From: Desulfobacteraceae bacterium
GTDB taxonomy: Bacteria; Desulfobacterota; DSM-4660; Desulfatiglandales; Desulfatiglandaceae
Assembly: GCA_030632525.1 (NCBI GenBank)
Contig: DAOVUP010000122.1
Coordinates: 1 to 5,797, forward strand
Length of the DNA: 5,797 bases
Direction of reading: 5' to 3'
Shown here: piece by piece, positions 1-5,638 of the stretch
How positions within the stretch are numbered: the stretch's first letter is position 1
Layout of the letters: each line of letters starts with the position of its first letter
Translations under genes and position numbers: made by a program
The notes under the pieces: model-generated
Database searches by the model: none
The model's input: the letters and a program-made list of their open reading frames with translations, nothing else
Told to the model about the DNA's origin: nothing

Positions 1-224
1 AAATCCTTCCACTCTTCCGAAGAAAGATCCTTTCTGCCAAACAGTCTGCTCAAAAACCCTGCACGTCCCTTCAGGACCTGATTGAGCCCTTTCATGCGGT
101 AGATGGCCGACAACTGCCCATCAAGGGATGATGAAACCGCAGGGCACACATCCGCGCAGACCTGACAGTTGGTACAGGCCCCCATCTCTAAGAGCTGTTT
201 TACACTGTAATCCTGATTAGACAT
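1..224 (-). CDS. 4Fe-4S ferredoxin-type, HdrC/HdrD-like protein, N-terminal part
   Basis: This is the first 74 codons of a gene that runs off the left edge. It starts at an ATG (224-222) and begins MSNQDYSVKQLLEMGACTNC. A [4Fe-4S] signature CxxCxxCxxxCP is visible at residues 17-28 (C17, C20, C23, C27, P28). This spacing is typical of the first cluster in HdrC, HdrD, DsrK, TmcB and GlcF-type proteins. The second cluster and any CCG domains would lie outside the window. No signal peptide is seen, so it should be cytoplasmic. No Shine-Dalgarno sequence is visible before the ATG, because the upstream bases are the AT-rich heptad repeat; no other in-frame start was seen in the upstream bases read (to about 287), so the start is still favoured. 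It lies 101 bp after the lipoyl-protein gene and probably belongs to the same operon. The likely role is electron transfer within an Hdr-like complex; the exact family cannot be decided from the fragment. Confidence 0.8.
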   Translation of the reverse strand, partial: MSNQDYSVKQLLEMGACTNCQVCADVCPAVSSSLDGQLSAIYRMKGLNQVLKGRAGFLSRLFGRKDLSSEEWKD

Positions 225-227
225 AAA

Positions 228-321
228 GATATTTGATATTTGAAATTGGATATTGGATCTGAAATTGTAAAGACCGATCCTTAGTGTTCCAATTTCCAAT
301 TTATAGTTTCCGGTTTCTCAA
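228..321. repeat. degenerate 7-bp repeats forming an imperfect inverted repeat
   Basis: The gap between the lipoyl-protein gene and the next gene is built from 7-base units. The left half reads gatattt, gatattt, gaaattg, gatattg from 228 to 255, then a 5-base unit and another gaaattg. The right half reads ttccaat, ttccaat, ttatagt, ttccggt, ttctcaa from 287 to 321. The halves are inverted relative to each other: 242-257 pairs with 288-303 with 14 of 16 matches around a 30-base loop. In the transcript this would be an AT-rich stem just before the next start codon. A role in mRNA processing or translation is only inferred. There is no GC-rich stem with a U-tract, so it is not a standard terminator. 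Confidence 0.6.
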
Positions 322-325
322 CAGG

Positions 326-748
326 TTACTCCTCTGCATATTTCTCAATCTCTGCCAAAATCCATTTTTCGACCGCTTCCTTCCCCCGGATCAGGTTTTC
401 CAACTCCCCTTTGTCATCAGGCCTGATCTTGTACATCCAGCCCTTACCGTAGCAGTCATCATTCATCAGTCCGGGATTGGTCTCCAGTTCTTCATTAACT
501 GTTGCCAATTCACCGTTTACCGGAGCATATACCTTGCCAAGCCACTTCCCGGATTCTATCTTGGCAAACTTCTTTCCCAATTTCAGCTTCTTTCCATCAT
601 CGGGGAGCTGCACGTAGACAATTTCACCGGCCATGCTCTGGGCAAAGTCATCCATGCCCATGATTAGCAGATCTCCCTCTTCCTTGACCCAAAAATGATT
701 TTCCTCGTAATAAAGATCGTCCGGCATGTTGTACCCTTCTATCTCCAT
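326..748 (-). CDS. GcvH-like lipoyl-carrier protein (glycine cleavage H family or LbpA-like)
   Basis: This 140-residue protein is colinear with bacterial glycine cleavage H protein (about 130 residues). It has the N-terminal ENHFWV segment (16-21, cf. KEHEW), the VQLPDDG strand-turn (46-52), the lipoylation hairpin IESGKW (64-69) with K68 at the position of the lipoyl-lysine of ESVKA, then YAPVNGEL (74-81), a KGWMYKI strand (102-108) and a C-terminal helix. In established H-protein function the lipoyl arm carries the aminomethyl group between GcvP, GcvT and GcvL. None of those is encoded here; the neighbours are a GlcD/GlcF pair and another ferredoxin-type protein. The motif is ESGKW rather than ESVKA. 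This suggests a specialised carrier such as the lipoate-binding proteins of sHdr sulfur oxidation, but that is inference. A strong AGGAGG (756-761), 7 bases upstream, supports the ATG at 748 over the internal Met8. The gap to the upstream gene is 20 bp, indicating co-transcription. Confidence 0.9.
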   Translation of the reverse strand: MEIEGYNMPDDLYYEENHFWVKEEGDLLIMGMDDFAQSMAGEIVYVQLPDDGKKLKLGKKFAKIESGKWLGKVYAPVNGELATVNEELETNPGLMNDDCYGKGWMYKIRPDDKGELENLIRGKEAVEKWILAEIEKYAEE

Positions 749-768
749 CTCTTTTCCTCCTTTTATTT

Positions 769-1872
769 CTATTCCGCCTCTTCCATTAATTCATTAATGA
801 ACTCGGTTGTATTATAGATCTTGAACTTCTGCTTTCGCAATTTGGCGTTTGCCAGATTGTGGGTGCAGGAATTGCATTCGGTTAGTACAATCTCGGCTCC
901 TACCTCTTCTGCCTGTTCGAGCCTGCGTCTCGCCATGGCAATGGAGTTCTTGGCATAGCCGCCCCGCACACCCCCACCAGCCCCGCAACAGAGCGCGTTT
1001 TCACGGTTGTCTGGCATTTCCACAAAGTTGGGAGCGATCTTTCTGATTGTGTTGCGCGGTTCTTCATAGATCCCGCAATGTCGTCCCAAATCGCATGGAT
1101 CATGATAGGTCACCCTCTTGTCCGTTTTCACATTGAAATCAAAATCCTGCAAAAACTGGGTAATGTGGATGGTTTTAATCCCCTTTTCTTTGATCCGGGC
1201 ATACTGAGATTTGTTGTTGAAGGTACGAGAGCAGTAGGGACATCCGGTAATGACTGTTTTGGCTCCCGTTTTCAGGATGAGATCAATATTTATTTTAGCC
1301 AGGTTTTCGTTTATCTGGTATCCCACATCTTCAAGCACGCCGCTGCAACAGACCTCATCAATCAGCGTGTAGTTCACCTCCAGACGATCCAGCAGATCTA
1401 ATGTGGCCATGGTAGCTTCGTCCTCGCGATATGACCCCACGCACCCAATGAAATAGACGTGCTCCGCCTGCTTGTTCCTTTCCCTCTCAAAATCTTCTGG
1501 CTCGTCTTCCGCATAGATATTGGTATGCTTCTTTAGAACCTCATTCATCCCCTCGAAGGTCGGGTGGCATGACCCGACCTTGACCATATCCTTCCTTACC
1601 ACCTTAATGATCTCGGGCACCTCTACCCCGGAGGGACAGTTCTGGAAACAGTTGGCGCAGGTTGTACACTGGAACAGAGTCTCGATCAGTTCATCATTCA
1701 GTTCAATCTTCCCGTCCATAACCTCTTTTAGAAGAAGCATCTTGCCCCGCGCATTAAGGGCGGGCCGGAGGGTCGCTCCGTATACAGGGCAGACAGCCTG
1801 GCAAAACCCGCATCGAGAGCACTTCAGGATCTGCTCGCGATATTTTTTTTCAAATTCGTATTTAGATTCCAT
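769..1872 (-). CDS. glcF: GlcF/HdrD-like iron-sulfur protein (2x 4Fe-4S, 2x CCG domain)
   Basis: This 367-residue cytoplasmic protein has a ferredoxin-like N-terminus with two [4Fe-4S] motifs: C18, C21, C24, C28-P and C69, C72, C75, C79-P. Two cysteine-rich CCG domains follow. The first has C144, CCSG (C175, C176) and CPYC (C211, C214). The second has HDPC (C260), CCGAGGG (C295, C296) and ECNSC (C333, C336). This is the architecture of GlcF, HdrD, TmcB and DsrK; in HdrD and HdrB the CCG domains bind unusual [4Fe-4S] clusters that reduce disulfides. All key cysteines are present, so it looks intact. Adjacency to the GlcD-like flavoprotein favours a glycolate/D-lactate oxidase subunit that takes electrons from FAD. 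The lipoyl protein next door leaves disulfide chemistry open. The ATG at 1872 has AGGAG (1880-1884) 7 bases upstream. The gene symbol reflects family and context, not proven function. Confidence 0.9.
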   Translation of the reverse strand: MESKYEFEKKYREQILKCSRCGFCQAVCPVYGATLRPALNARGKMLLLKEVMDGKIELNDELIETLFQCTTCANCFQNCPSGVEVPEIIKVVRKDMVKVGSCHPTFEGMNEVLKKHTNIYAEDEPEDFERERNKQAEHVYFIGCVGSYREDEATMATLDLLDRLEVNYTLIDEVCCSGVLEDVGYQINENLAKINIDLILKTGAKTVITGCPYCSRTFNNKSQYARIKEKGIKTIHITQFLQDFDFNVKTDKRVTYHDPCDLGRHCGIYEEPRNTIRKIAPNFVEMPDNRENALCCGAGGGVRGGYAKNSIAMARRRLEQAEEVGAEIVLTECNSCTHNLANAKLRKQKFKIYNTTEFINELMEEAE

Positions 1873-1894
1873 TCATAAACTCCTGTCACTGTCT

Positions 1895-1957
1895 AATACC
1901 CATTTCTCAGTACCTAATACCCAATACCCAATACCTGATACCCATTACCCAATCCCA
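1895..1957. repeat. tandem 7-bp repeat (aataccc / GGGTATT), nine units
   Basis: Nine in-phase 7-base units fill this stretch: aataccc, atttctc, agtacct, aataccc, aataccc, aatacct, gataccc, attaccc, aatccca. Three match the consensus exactly, three differ at one base and three are more diverged. On the coding (minus) strand the unit is GGGTATT, so GGG or GG tracts recur about every 7 bases and could form a G-quadruplex (inference). The array occupies most of the 72-bp gap between the glcD-like and glcF-like genes. It also supplies the last codons and the TAA stop (1945-1947) of the glcD-like gene. Confidence 0.8.
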
Positions 1958-3339
1958 GGCGCAGCCTCCAGTCCCATCTTGCCCGGATTGAGGATATTGT
2001 TAGGGTCAAACATCTTCTTGATATGACGCATCACATCCATTGCCACCGGGTCATGCTCCAAAGTCATGTATGGGGCCTTGGCCAGTCCGATTCCATGTTC
2101 ACCGGTGAGTGTTCCATCTAAATCAATGGCCAACTTAAATATATCGGCGCTTGCCTCTTCCATCCGCCTCACCTGTTCCGGGTCATAGCCGTCGTAGAGG
2201 ATCTGTGGGTGCAGGTTTCCATCCCCTGCATGGCCAAAGGTGGCAATCTGTATATCATGCCTCTTTGAGATCTCCTCAACCCCTTTTAAGAGTTTAGCTA
2301 TATTTGTCATGGGAACGGTCACATCTTCAAGGACAAAATGTGTTTTGATCCTGGCCAAGACCGCATAGGCAGATTTTCTGGCTGCCCATAGATCTTCCAC
2401 CTCCTTGTCGGTCTTGGCCTGCTTGACTTCTTTGGCATTATTCTCTTTAAAGTTCTGAATTACCTTCTCTATCTGGTAATCAGTTTCTTCCCGGGTATAG
2501 CCGTCGGTCTCCGCTAAGAGCATGGCATCTACCTCGGGGAGGTTGAGGTCAGTGTTTTGATTGATGGCCGCCAGTGTTTCTCTCCCCAATATTTCCAGGG
2601 CGCTCGGGATTATGCCGCTGTGCATGATCTGATTGATAGCCCCCCCCGCGTTCTCTAAGCTGTCAAAGGTGGCAAGGGCAGTACTGGTCGCAGTAGGCTT
2701 CGGGTTTATTTTAAGGGTAATCTCCGTAACAACCCCGAGCGTCCCCTCAGAGCCAACAAAGAGCCTTGTCAGGTCATATCCCGATACGCTTTTCATGGCT
2801 TTAGAACCTGTTTTCATGATCCTGCCGTCCGGGAGGACTACCTGGAGGCCCAGAACATAATCCCTGGTTGTGCCGTACTTTGCCCCTTTGAGCCCCCCCG
2901 CATTGCTGGCCACATTCCCTCCCAATGTGCTGACCTTTCCGCTTGCCGGATCAGGGGGGAAGAAAAACCCAAAGGGGGAAAGGGCCTTTTCGAGATCAAT
3001 ATAAACGACCCCAGGCTGAACAATTGCCAGACGATCTTCTATGCGGATTTTAACAATACTATTCATGCGGGTCAGATCGAGGATAATCCCTCCTTCAATC
3101 GGGACCGCCATACCGGAAAGACCTGTCCCGGCGCCCCGGGGAATCACCGGAATCTTCTCTCTGTTGGAAAGCTTCAATATCTCAGATACCTGATCCGCGG
3201 TCTCGGCCCACACAGCACAGGTGGGTCTGTGGCTGTGCTCTGAGGCATCATAAGAAAACGAGACCATATCGATCAGGCTGTCGGTGTAGTTCTCCTCTCC
3301 AACGATTTCAACCAGGGCCAGTTTTATTTTTTCATTCAT
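1945..3339 (-). CDS. glcD: GlcD-like FAD-binding oxidase (D-lactate/glycolate dehydrogenase family)
   Basis: From the ATG at 3339 this is a 464-residue flavoprotein of the GlcD / D-lactate dehydrogenase (VAO/PCMH) family, which oxidises D-2-hydroxyacids to 2-ketoacids. The PCMH FAD-binding half shows PRGAGTGLSG (67-76), LGGNVASNAGG (139-149) and the segment ending VGSEGTLG (195-202). The C-terminal FAD-oxidase half shows FGHAGDGNLH (368-377), with the family's metal/substrate histidines, GEHGIG (413-418) and ILNPGKM (449-455). Length is normal (E. coli GlcD is about 499). No signal peptide is seen. An upstream in-frame GTG at 3354 would add five residues, but GAGGAAA (3346-3352) sits 6 bases before the ATG and overlaps that GTG region, so the ATG is preferred. 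It lies 36 bp after the cytochrome gene and 72 bp before the GlcF-like partner. The substrate cannot be fixed from sequence; D-lactate and glycolate are the usual ones. The C-terminus (GIG) is encoded by the heptad repeat. Confidence 0.93.
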   Translation of the reverse strand: MNEKIKLALVEIVGEENYTDSLIDMVSFSYDASEHSHRPTCAVWAETADQVSEILKLSNREKIPVIPRGAGTGLSGMAVPIEGGIILDLTRMNSIVKIRIEDRLAIVQPGVVYIDLEKALSPFGFFFPPDPASGKVSTLGGNVASNAGGLKGAKYGTTRDYVLGLQVVLPDGRIMKTGSKAMKSVSGYDLTRLFVGSEGTLGVVTEITLKINPKPTATSTALATFDSLENAGGAINQIMHSGIIPSALEILGRETLAAINQNTDLNLPEVDAMLLAETDGYTREETDYQIEKVIQNFKENNAKEVKQAKTDKEVEDLWAARKSAYAVLARIKTHFVLEDVTVPMTNIAKLLKGVEEISKRHDIQIATFGHAGDGNLHPQILYDGYDPEQVRRMEEASADIFKLAIDLDGTLTGEHGIGLAKAPYMTLEHDPVAMDVMRHIKKMFDPNNILNPGKMGLEAAPGIG

Positions 3340-3345
3340 CGTTTG

Positions 3346-3352
3346 TTTCCTC
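3346..3352 (-). promoter_or_regulatory. Shine-Dalgarno of the glcD-like gene; decides its start
   Basis: GAGGAAA on the minus strand ends 6 bases before the ATG at 3339. It overlaps the codons that would follow a GTG start at 3354, and no comparable purine-rich site was seen ahead of that GTG. The ATG start is therefore favoured. Confidence 0.6.
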
Positions 3353-3375
3353 ACTCTAAATTACTACATTGCCAT

Positions 3376-5202
3376 TTACTCATTTTTGGTTTCGTGTGCA
3401 GAAATGGCATTCATAGCCGCAACCATTGGGGCAATAATAATATGCAGCAGCCGGCTGAAAGGGATATAGGCGATAAACGCCCCTGTGAGGGCCGCATGGA
3501 TATACCACATAAATCCATATACCTCTGTCAGTCCTCTCGGGGTTGAAAACAAAAGGCTGATCCAATACCCGACGATGCTGTACTCTGCTCCCGCAGGGTA
3601 GCCGGTCAAGGCGATTCGCATCCCTTCCAAAACAAAACCGATGATGACGATTCCGCCGATCATAGCAAGGGCTACACGGTCTTGCTCAGGGAGACCGGGG
3701 GCCCGGTCAGCGCGATTCAGCCACCCCCTGGCAAAGGCAAGACCCACCCCGACGAGGATCATAACCCCTGTCAAATCGAACAAGAATCCGGTCAATGGAT
3801 AGTTTTTGTTCACCATATCCCACACTACAGGCCACTCCGGTTTCCACAAAGAACCGAACAGGGATATAAGCCCCCAGAAAAATCGGAATACAAAGGGGTA
3901 AAAGATCAGGGCATGTATGATCCAGCGTTTATGTGACTGCCTGTAAAGCCTCCTTTGCAGGAATACGTCCCAGAACAGGGACTTGGTTATCAAAACGATT
4001 TTGCCTGAGAAAAGGGCACTGACAGTGTTCGCCAATAACCTGAAAAGTTTAGCAAAGGGATTCCCGCTCGCGATTCCTGGCAGGGAACCGCTAAGATAGA
4101 CAGAGAAGAAGATGAACAAGCCGCCCATGAAAATCAGCAGGGCAACAATGGTAATGGTATCATCCACTGAAAATGTGGCAGTATGACAGGGCATGCAGAT
4201 GATGCTCTTGGCTGGCAACGTCATGGCGGCCGCGCCCAGCGCGTTTCCAGCAAAATGGCACCGCTGGCAGGTTGTTTTCTTATCAAACCGGACCATCTCG
4301 TGGATAAAGGATCTCTTCCCCAATGCGCGGGCCTTCTCCCACCGAATGCACTTTGATTCAGCATCTCTAACGGCCCGAATCCCTTTGAGATGACAGGACT
4401 GACATGAGACGGTCATATGGGCATCACCGATCGTCTTTTCGTGGTGCGGGAGATGGCACTGACCGCACTCTACGGGTTCCTGTTCATGGTGGATGAACGA
4501 GGCTGCCTCCCTGTGACAGGTAGTACATGCAACTGCGGCATGGGTCGTTGACTCATGGGATTCCTCATCTATTAATGGAGTTAATTTTCCGGTGATTTCC
4601 TGGGCCTCCGTCCCTGATTTGCTGTGACAGTGCAGGCAAAGCTGGTTGATTCTTTTCGTCTCTTTCGGATCATCGGTCTTCACCGGATGGTGGCAGGTCA
4701 TGCACCTCTGATCTTCAGAAGAAGGGGAGGGGAGGTTGGCGCGAGTTTCGTGACAGACACCGCACTGTTCCTGGATAGGCCTGGCAGGATCAAACCGGCC
4801 CATATCTTTATCTCCGATACGGGCCTGGTAATGAGGATCATGACAACTAATGCAGTCTCTATATTTGTCCGGATCTTCAATCTTGATGGAGCCATGAGAA
4901 CCCTCTCCGAGGTCATCCATGATGGAATCATGACAGTCTAAACATTGATCCGGTTGAAAGAAATCCCTACTGCTCTTAGTCACATCAAGGGGATTGGGGT
5001 GGAGGTCCTGGTCTGAGATATTTTCGTGACACTCCTGGCAGGAAGTTTGGCCGTGTGCCGATACATGATATTTCTGGGGATCAATAAACCATGAGGCATT
5101 TGCAGATAAGCAGCTTAATATCAGATACGCCATGGATGATAGCAGGATACTTAGTGCCTGAACGAAAACTGTCTTTTTTGCCCCTATCTGCGTCATACTC
5201 AA
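3376..5202 (-). CDS. fused 11-haem cytochrome c / NarI-like membrane cytochrome b
   Basis: This 608-residue two-part protein begins with an N-terminal signal peptide (about 8-36, hydrophobic core and ANA before residue 37). The exported domain (about 37-345) carries eleven CxxCH haem c motifs, starting at C55, C87, C117, C147, C167, C189, C226, C246, C267, C312 and C336. The C-terminal part (about 349-600) has five likely membrane helices near 349-370, 427-450, 471-493, 511-532 and 565-592. H569 and H587 are 18 residues apart, the same spacing as two haem b ligands of E. coli NarI (H187, H205); H424 and H430 are candidates for the other ligands. It should connect a periplasmic haem wire to the quinone pool or to a cytoplasmic iron-sulfur partner, as in Tmc, Dsr and Hdr-type complexes. 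The downstream GlcD/GlcF pair is the probable partner. The start is TTG with GAGGA 7 bases upstream; an ATG two codons later is the alternative. Confidence 0.92.
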   Translation of the reverse strand: MSMTQIGAKKTVFVQALSILLSSMAYLILSCLSANASWFIDPQKYHVSAHGQTSCQECHENISDQDLHPNPLDVTKSSRDFFQPDQCLDCHDSIMDDLGEGSHGSIKIEDPDKYRDCISCHDPHYQARIGDKDMGRFDPARPIQEQCGVCHETRANLPSPSSEDQRCMTCHHPVKTDDPKETKRINQLCLHCHSKSGTEAQEITGKLTPLIDEESHESTTHAAVACTTCHREAASFIHHEQEPVECGQCHLPHHEKTIGDAHMTVSCQSCHLKGIRAVRDAESKCIRWEKARALGKRSFIHEMVRFDKKTTCQRCHFAGNALGAAAMTLPAKSIICMPCHTATFSVDDTITIVALLIFMGGLFIFFSVYLSGSLPGIASGNPFAKLFRLLANTVSALFSGKIVLITKSLFWDVFLQRRLYRQSHKRWIIHALIFYPFVFRFFWGLISLFGSLWKPEWPVVWDMVNKNYPLTGFLFDLTGVMILVGVGLAFARGWLNRADRAPGLPEQDRVALAMIGGIVIIGFVLEGMRIALTGYPAGAEYSIVGYWISLLFSTPRGLTEVYGFMWYIHAALTGAFIAYIPFSRLLHIIIAPMVAAMNAISAHETKNE

Positions 5203-5414
5203 ATTTTGATCCTCGAAATATTCAATATATTCCTGTGGTTAAAATCTTCGCCTACCTTGACCTTAACCAAAATTGAACATTTTTCAAAGGTCTCACCTTG
5301 AGCCGTGATACATACCACAACCTAACCATCAGGGATAGCTTTTTTTGACCGTGATGCTCTATATGAGATGATGACGGGCACTAAAGAGTTGGTGTGTTCC
5401 CAAGGATTGGATAA
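5203..5414. other. non-coding leader between the cytochrome gene and the MITE-like element
   Basis: These 212 bp hold no supportable gene. They are AT-rich, with an A/T tract at about 5340-5346 and several AAGGT-type words on the minus strand. The promoter of the cytochrome operon is expected here, or within or beyond the repeat element, but no hexamer pair with proper spacing stood out. A small AAGGT/ACCTT hairpin near 5287-5299 is too short to call. Confidence 0.4.
5210..5214 (-). promoter_or_regulatory. Shine-Dalgarno of the cytochrome gene; favours the TTG start
   Basis: GAGGA on the minus strand lies 7 bases before TTG (5202-5200) and 13 bases before ATG (5196-5194). The spacing favours the TTG. 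Either start leaves the signal peptide intact. No convincing sigma-70 or sigma-54 promoter was found between this site and 5414 when read by eye. Confidence 0.5.
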
Positions 5415-5465
5415 GGGCTCAACAAAAAATAATTTAGCAGAATTGGCGCCCAGATTCATGTTAGA

Positions 5466-5487
5466 TTCGGAGTCTTCGCTTACCTGT
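5466..5487. repeat. 22-bp direct repeat, copy 1 (copy 2 at 5536-5557)
   Basis: The 22 bases beginning ttcggagtcttcgcttacct and ending in gt recur exactly at 5536-5557, 70 bp apart. Both copies lie within the palindromic element. The two copies fall in different reading frames of the plus-strand frame that crosses them, which argues against a coding repeat. Confidence 0.85.
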
Positions 5488-5535
5488 TTGATCTCAAATC
5501 ACAAAGCTGATGGAATAGCAGGCTATTTTGATGTT

Positions 5536-5557
5536 TTCGGAGTCTTCGCTTACCTGT
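5536..5557. repeat. 22-bp direct repeat, copy 2
   Basis: This is an exact copy of 5466-5487. It lies in the central part of the MITE-like element, and its last three bases overlap the inner inverted arm (5555-5568). Confidence 0.85.
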
Positions 5558-5638
5558 GGTTTGAGATCGGAGGAAGATGACGTGAAGACGGGATGCAAAA
5601 ATGTAAAGTTATTTTTTGTTGAGCCCGAAATCAATGAG

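Larger units (their letters stand above)
5415..5626. mobile_element. MITE-like 212-bp palindromic element with 18-bp TIRs
   Basis: Perfect 18-bp terminal inverted repeats bound this element: gggctcaacaaaaaataa at 5415-5432 and its exact reverse complement at 5609-5626. Nested inside are further inverted segments: gtcttc (5472-5477) with gaagac (5584-5589), and a 14-base arm (5490-5503) pairing with 5555-5568 at 13 of 14 positions. There is no transposase. The one sizeable reading frame across it (5368-5580, plus strand) resembles nothing and puts the internal repeats in different frames. Small size, TIRs and lack of coding fit a non-autonomous miniature inverted-repeat transposable element. 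No clear target-site duplication flanks it. The right TIR ends 12 bp past the stop of the upstream gene. A folded regulatory RNA is an alternative reading. The parent insertion sequence is not identified. Confidence 0.7.

Noticed and set aside
284..667. 127-codon plus-strand frame opposite the lipoyl-protein gene
   Set aside because: It is antisense to a clear GcvH-family gene; the hydrophobic translation is a by-product of the opposite strand.
1907..1945. 12-residue minus-strand frame MGIRYWVLGIRY starting at the TAATG stop/start overlap of the glcD-like gene
   Set aside because: It is generated wholly by the 7-bp repeat, which gives a 21-base period. It has no dedicated ribosome-binding site and is most likely chance.
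1520..2026. 168-codon plus-strand frame antisense to the glcF and glcD ends
   Set aside because: It spans two well-supported minus-strand genes, and its repetitive proline/tyrosine stretch comes from the heptad repeat.
3340..3354. GTG start at 3354 for the glcD-like gene
   Set aside because: The Shine-Dalgarno GAGGAAA overlaps this proposed start region and is correctly spaced for the ATG at 3339.
5287..5299. Small hairpin AAGGT/ACCTT as a terminator
   Set aside because: The stem is 5 bp with a 3-base loop and is not followed by a T-tract on either strand.
5368..5580. 70-codon plus-strand frame across the repeat region
   Set aside because: It mostly lies inside the palindromic element, reads the two 22-bp repeats in different frames and has no recognisable motif.
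5415..5626. CRISPR array or riboswitch as an explanation of the repeats
   Set aside because: There are only two direct copies with unequal surroundings and no cas genes. The inverted ends fit a MITE better, and no known riboswitch core was recognised.
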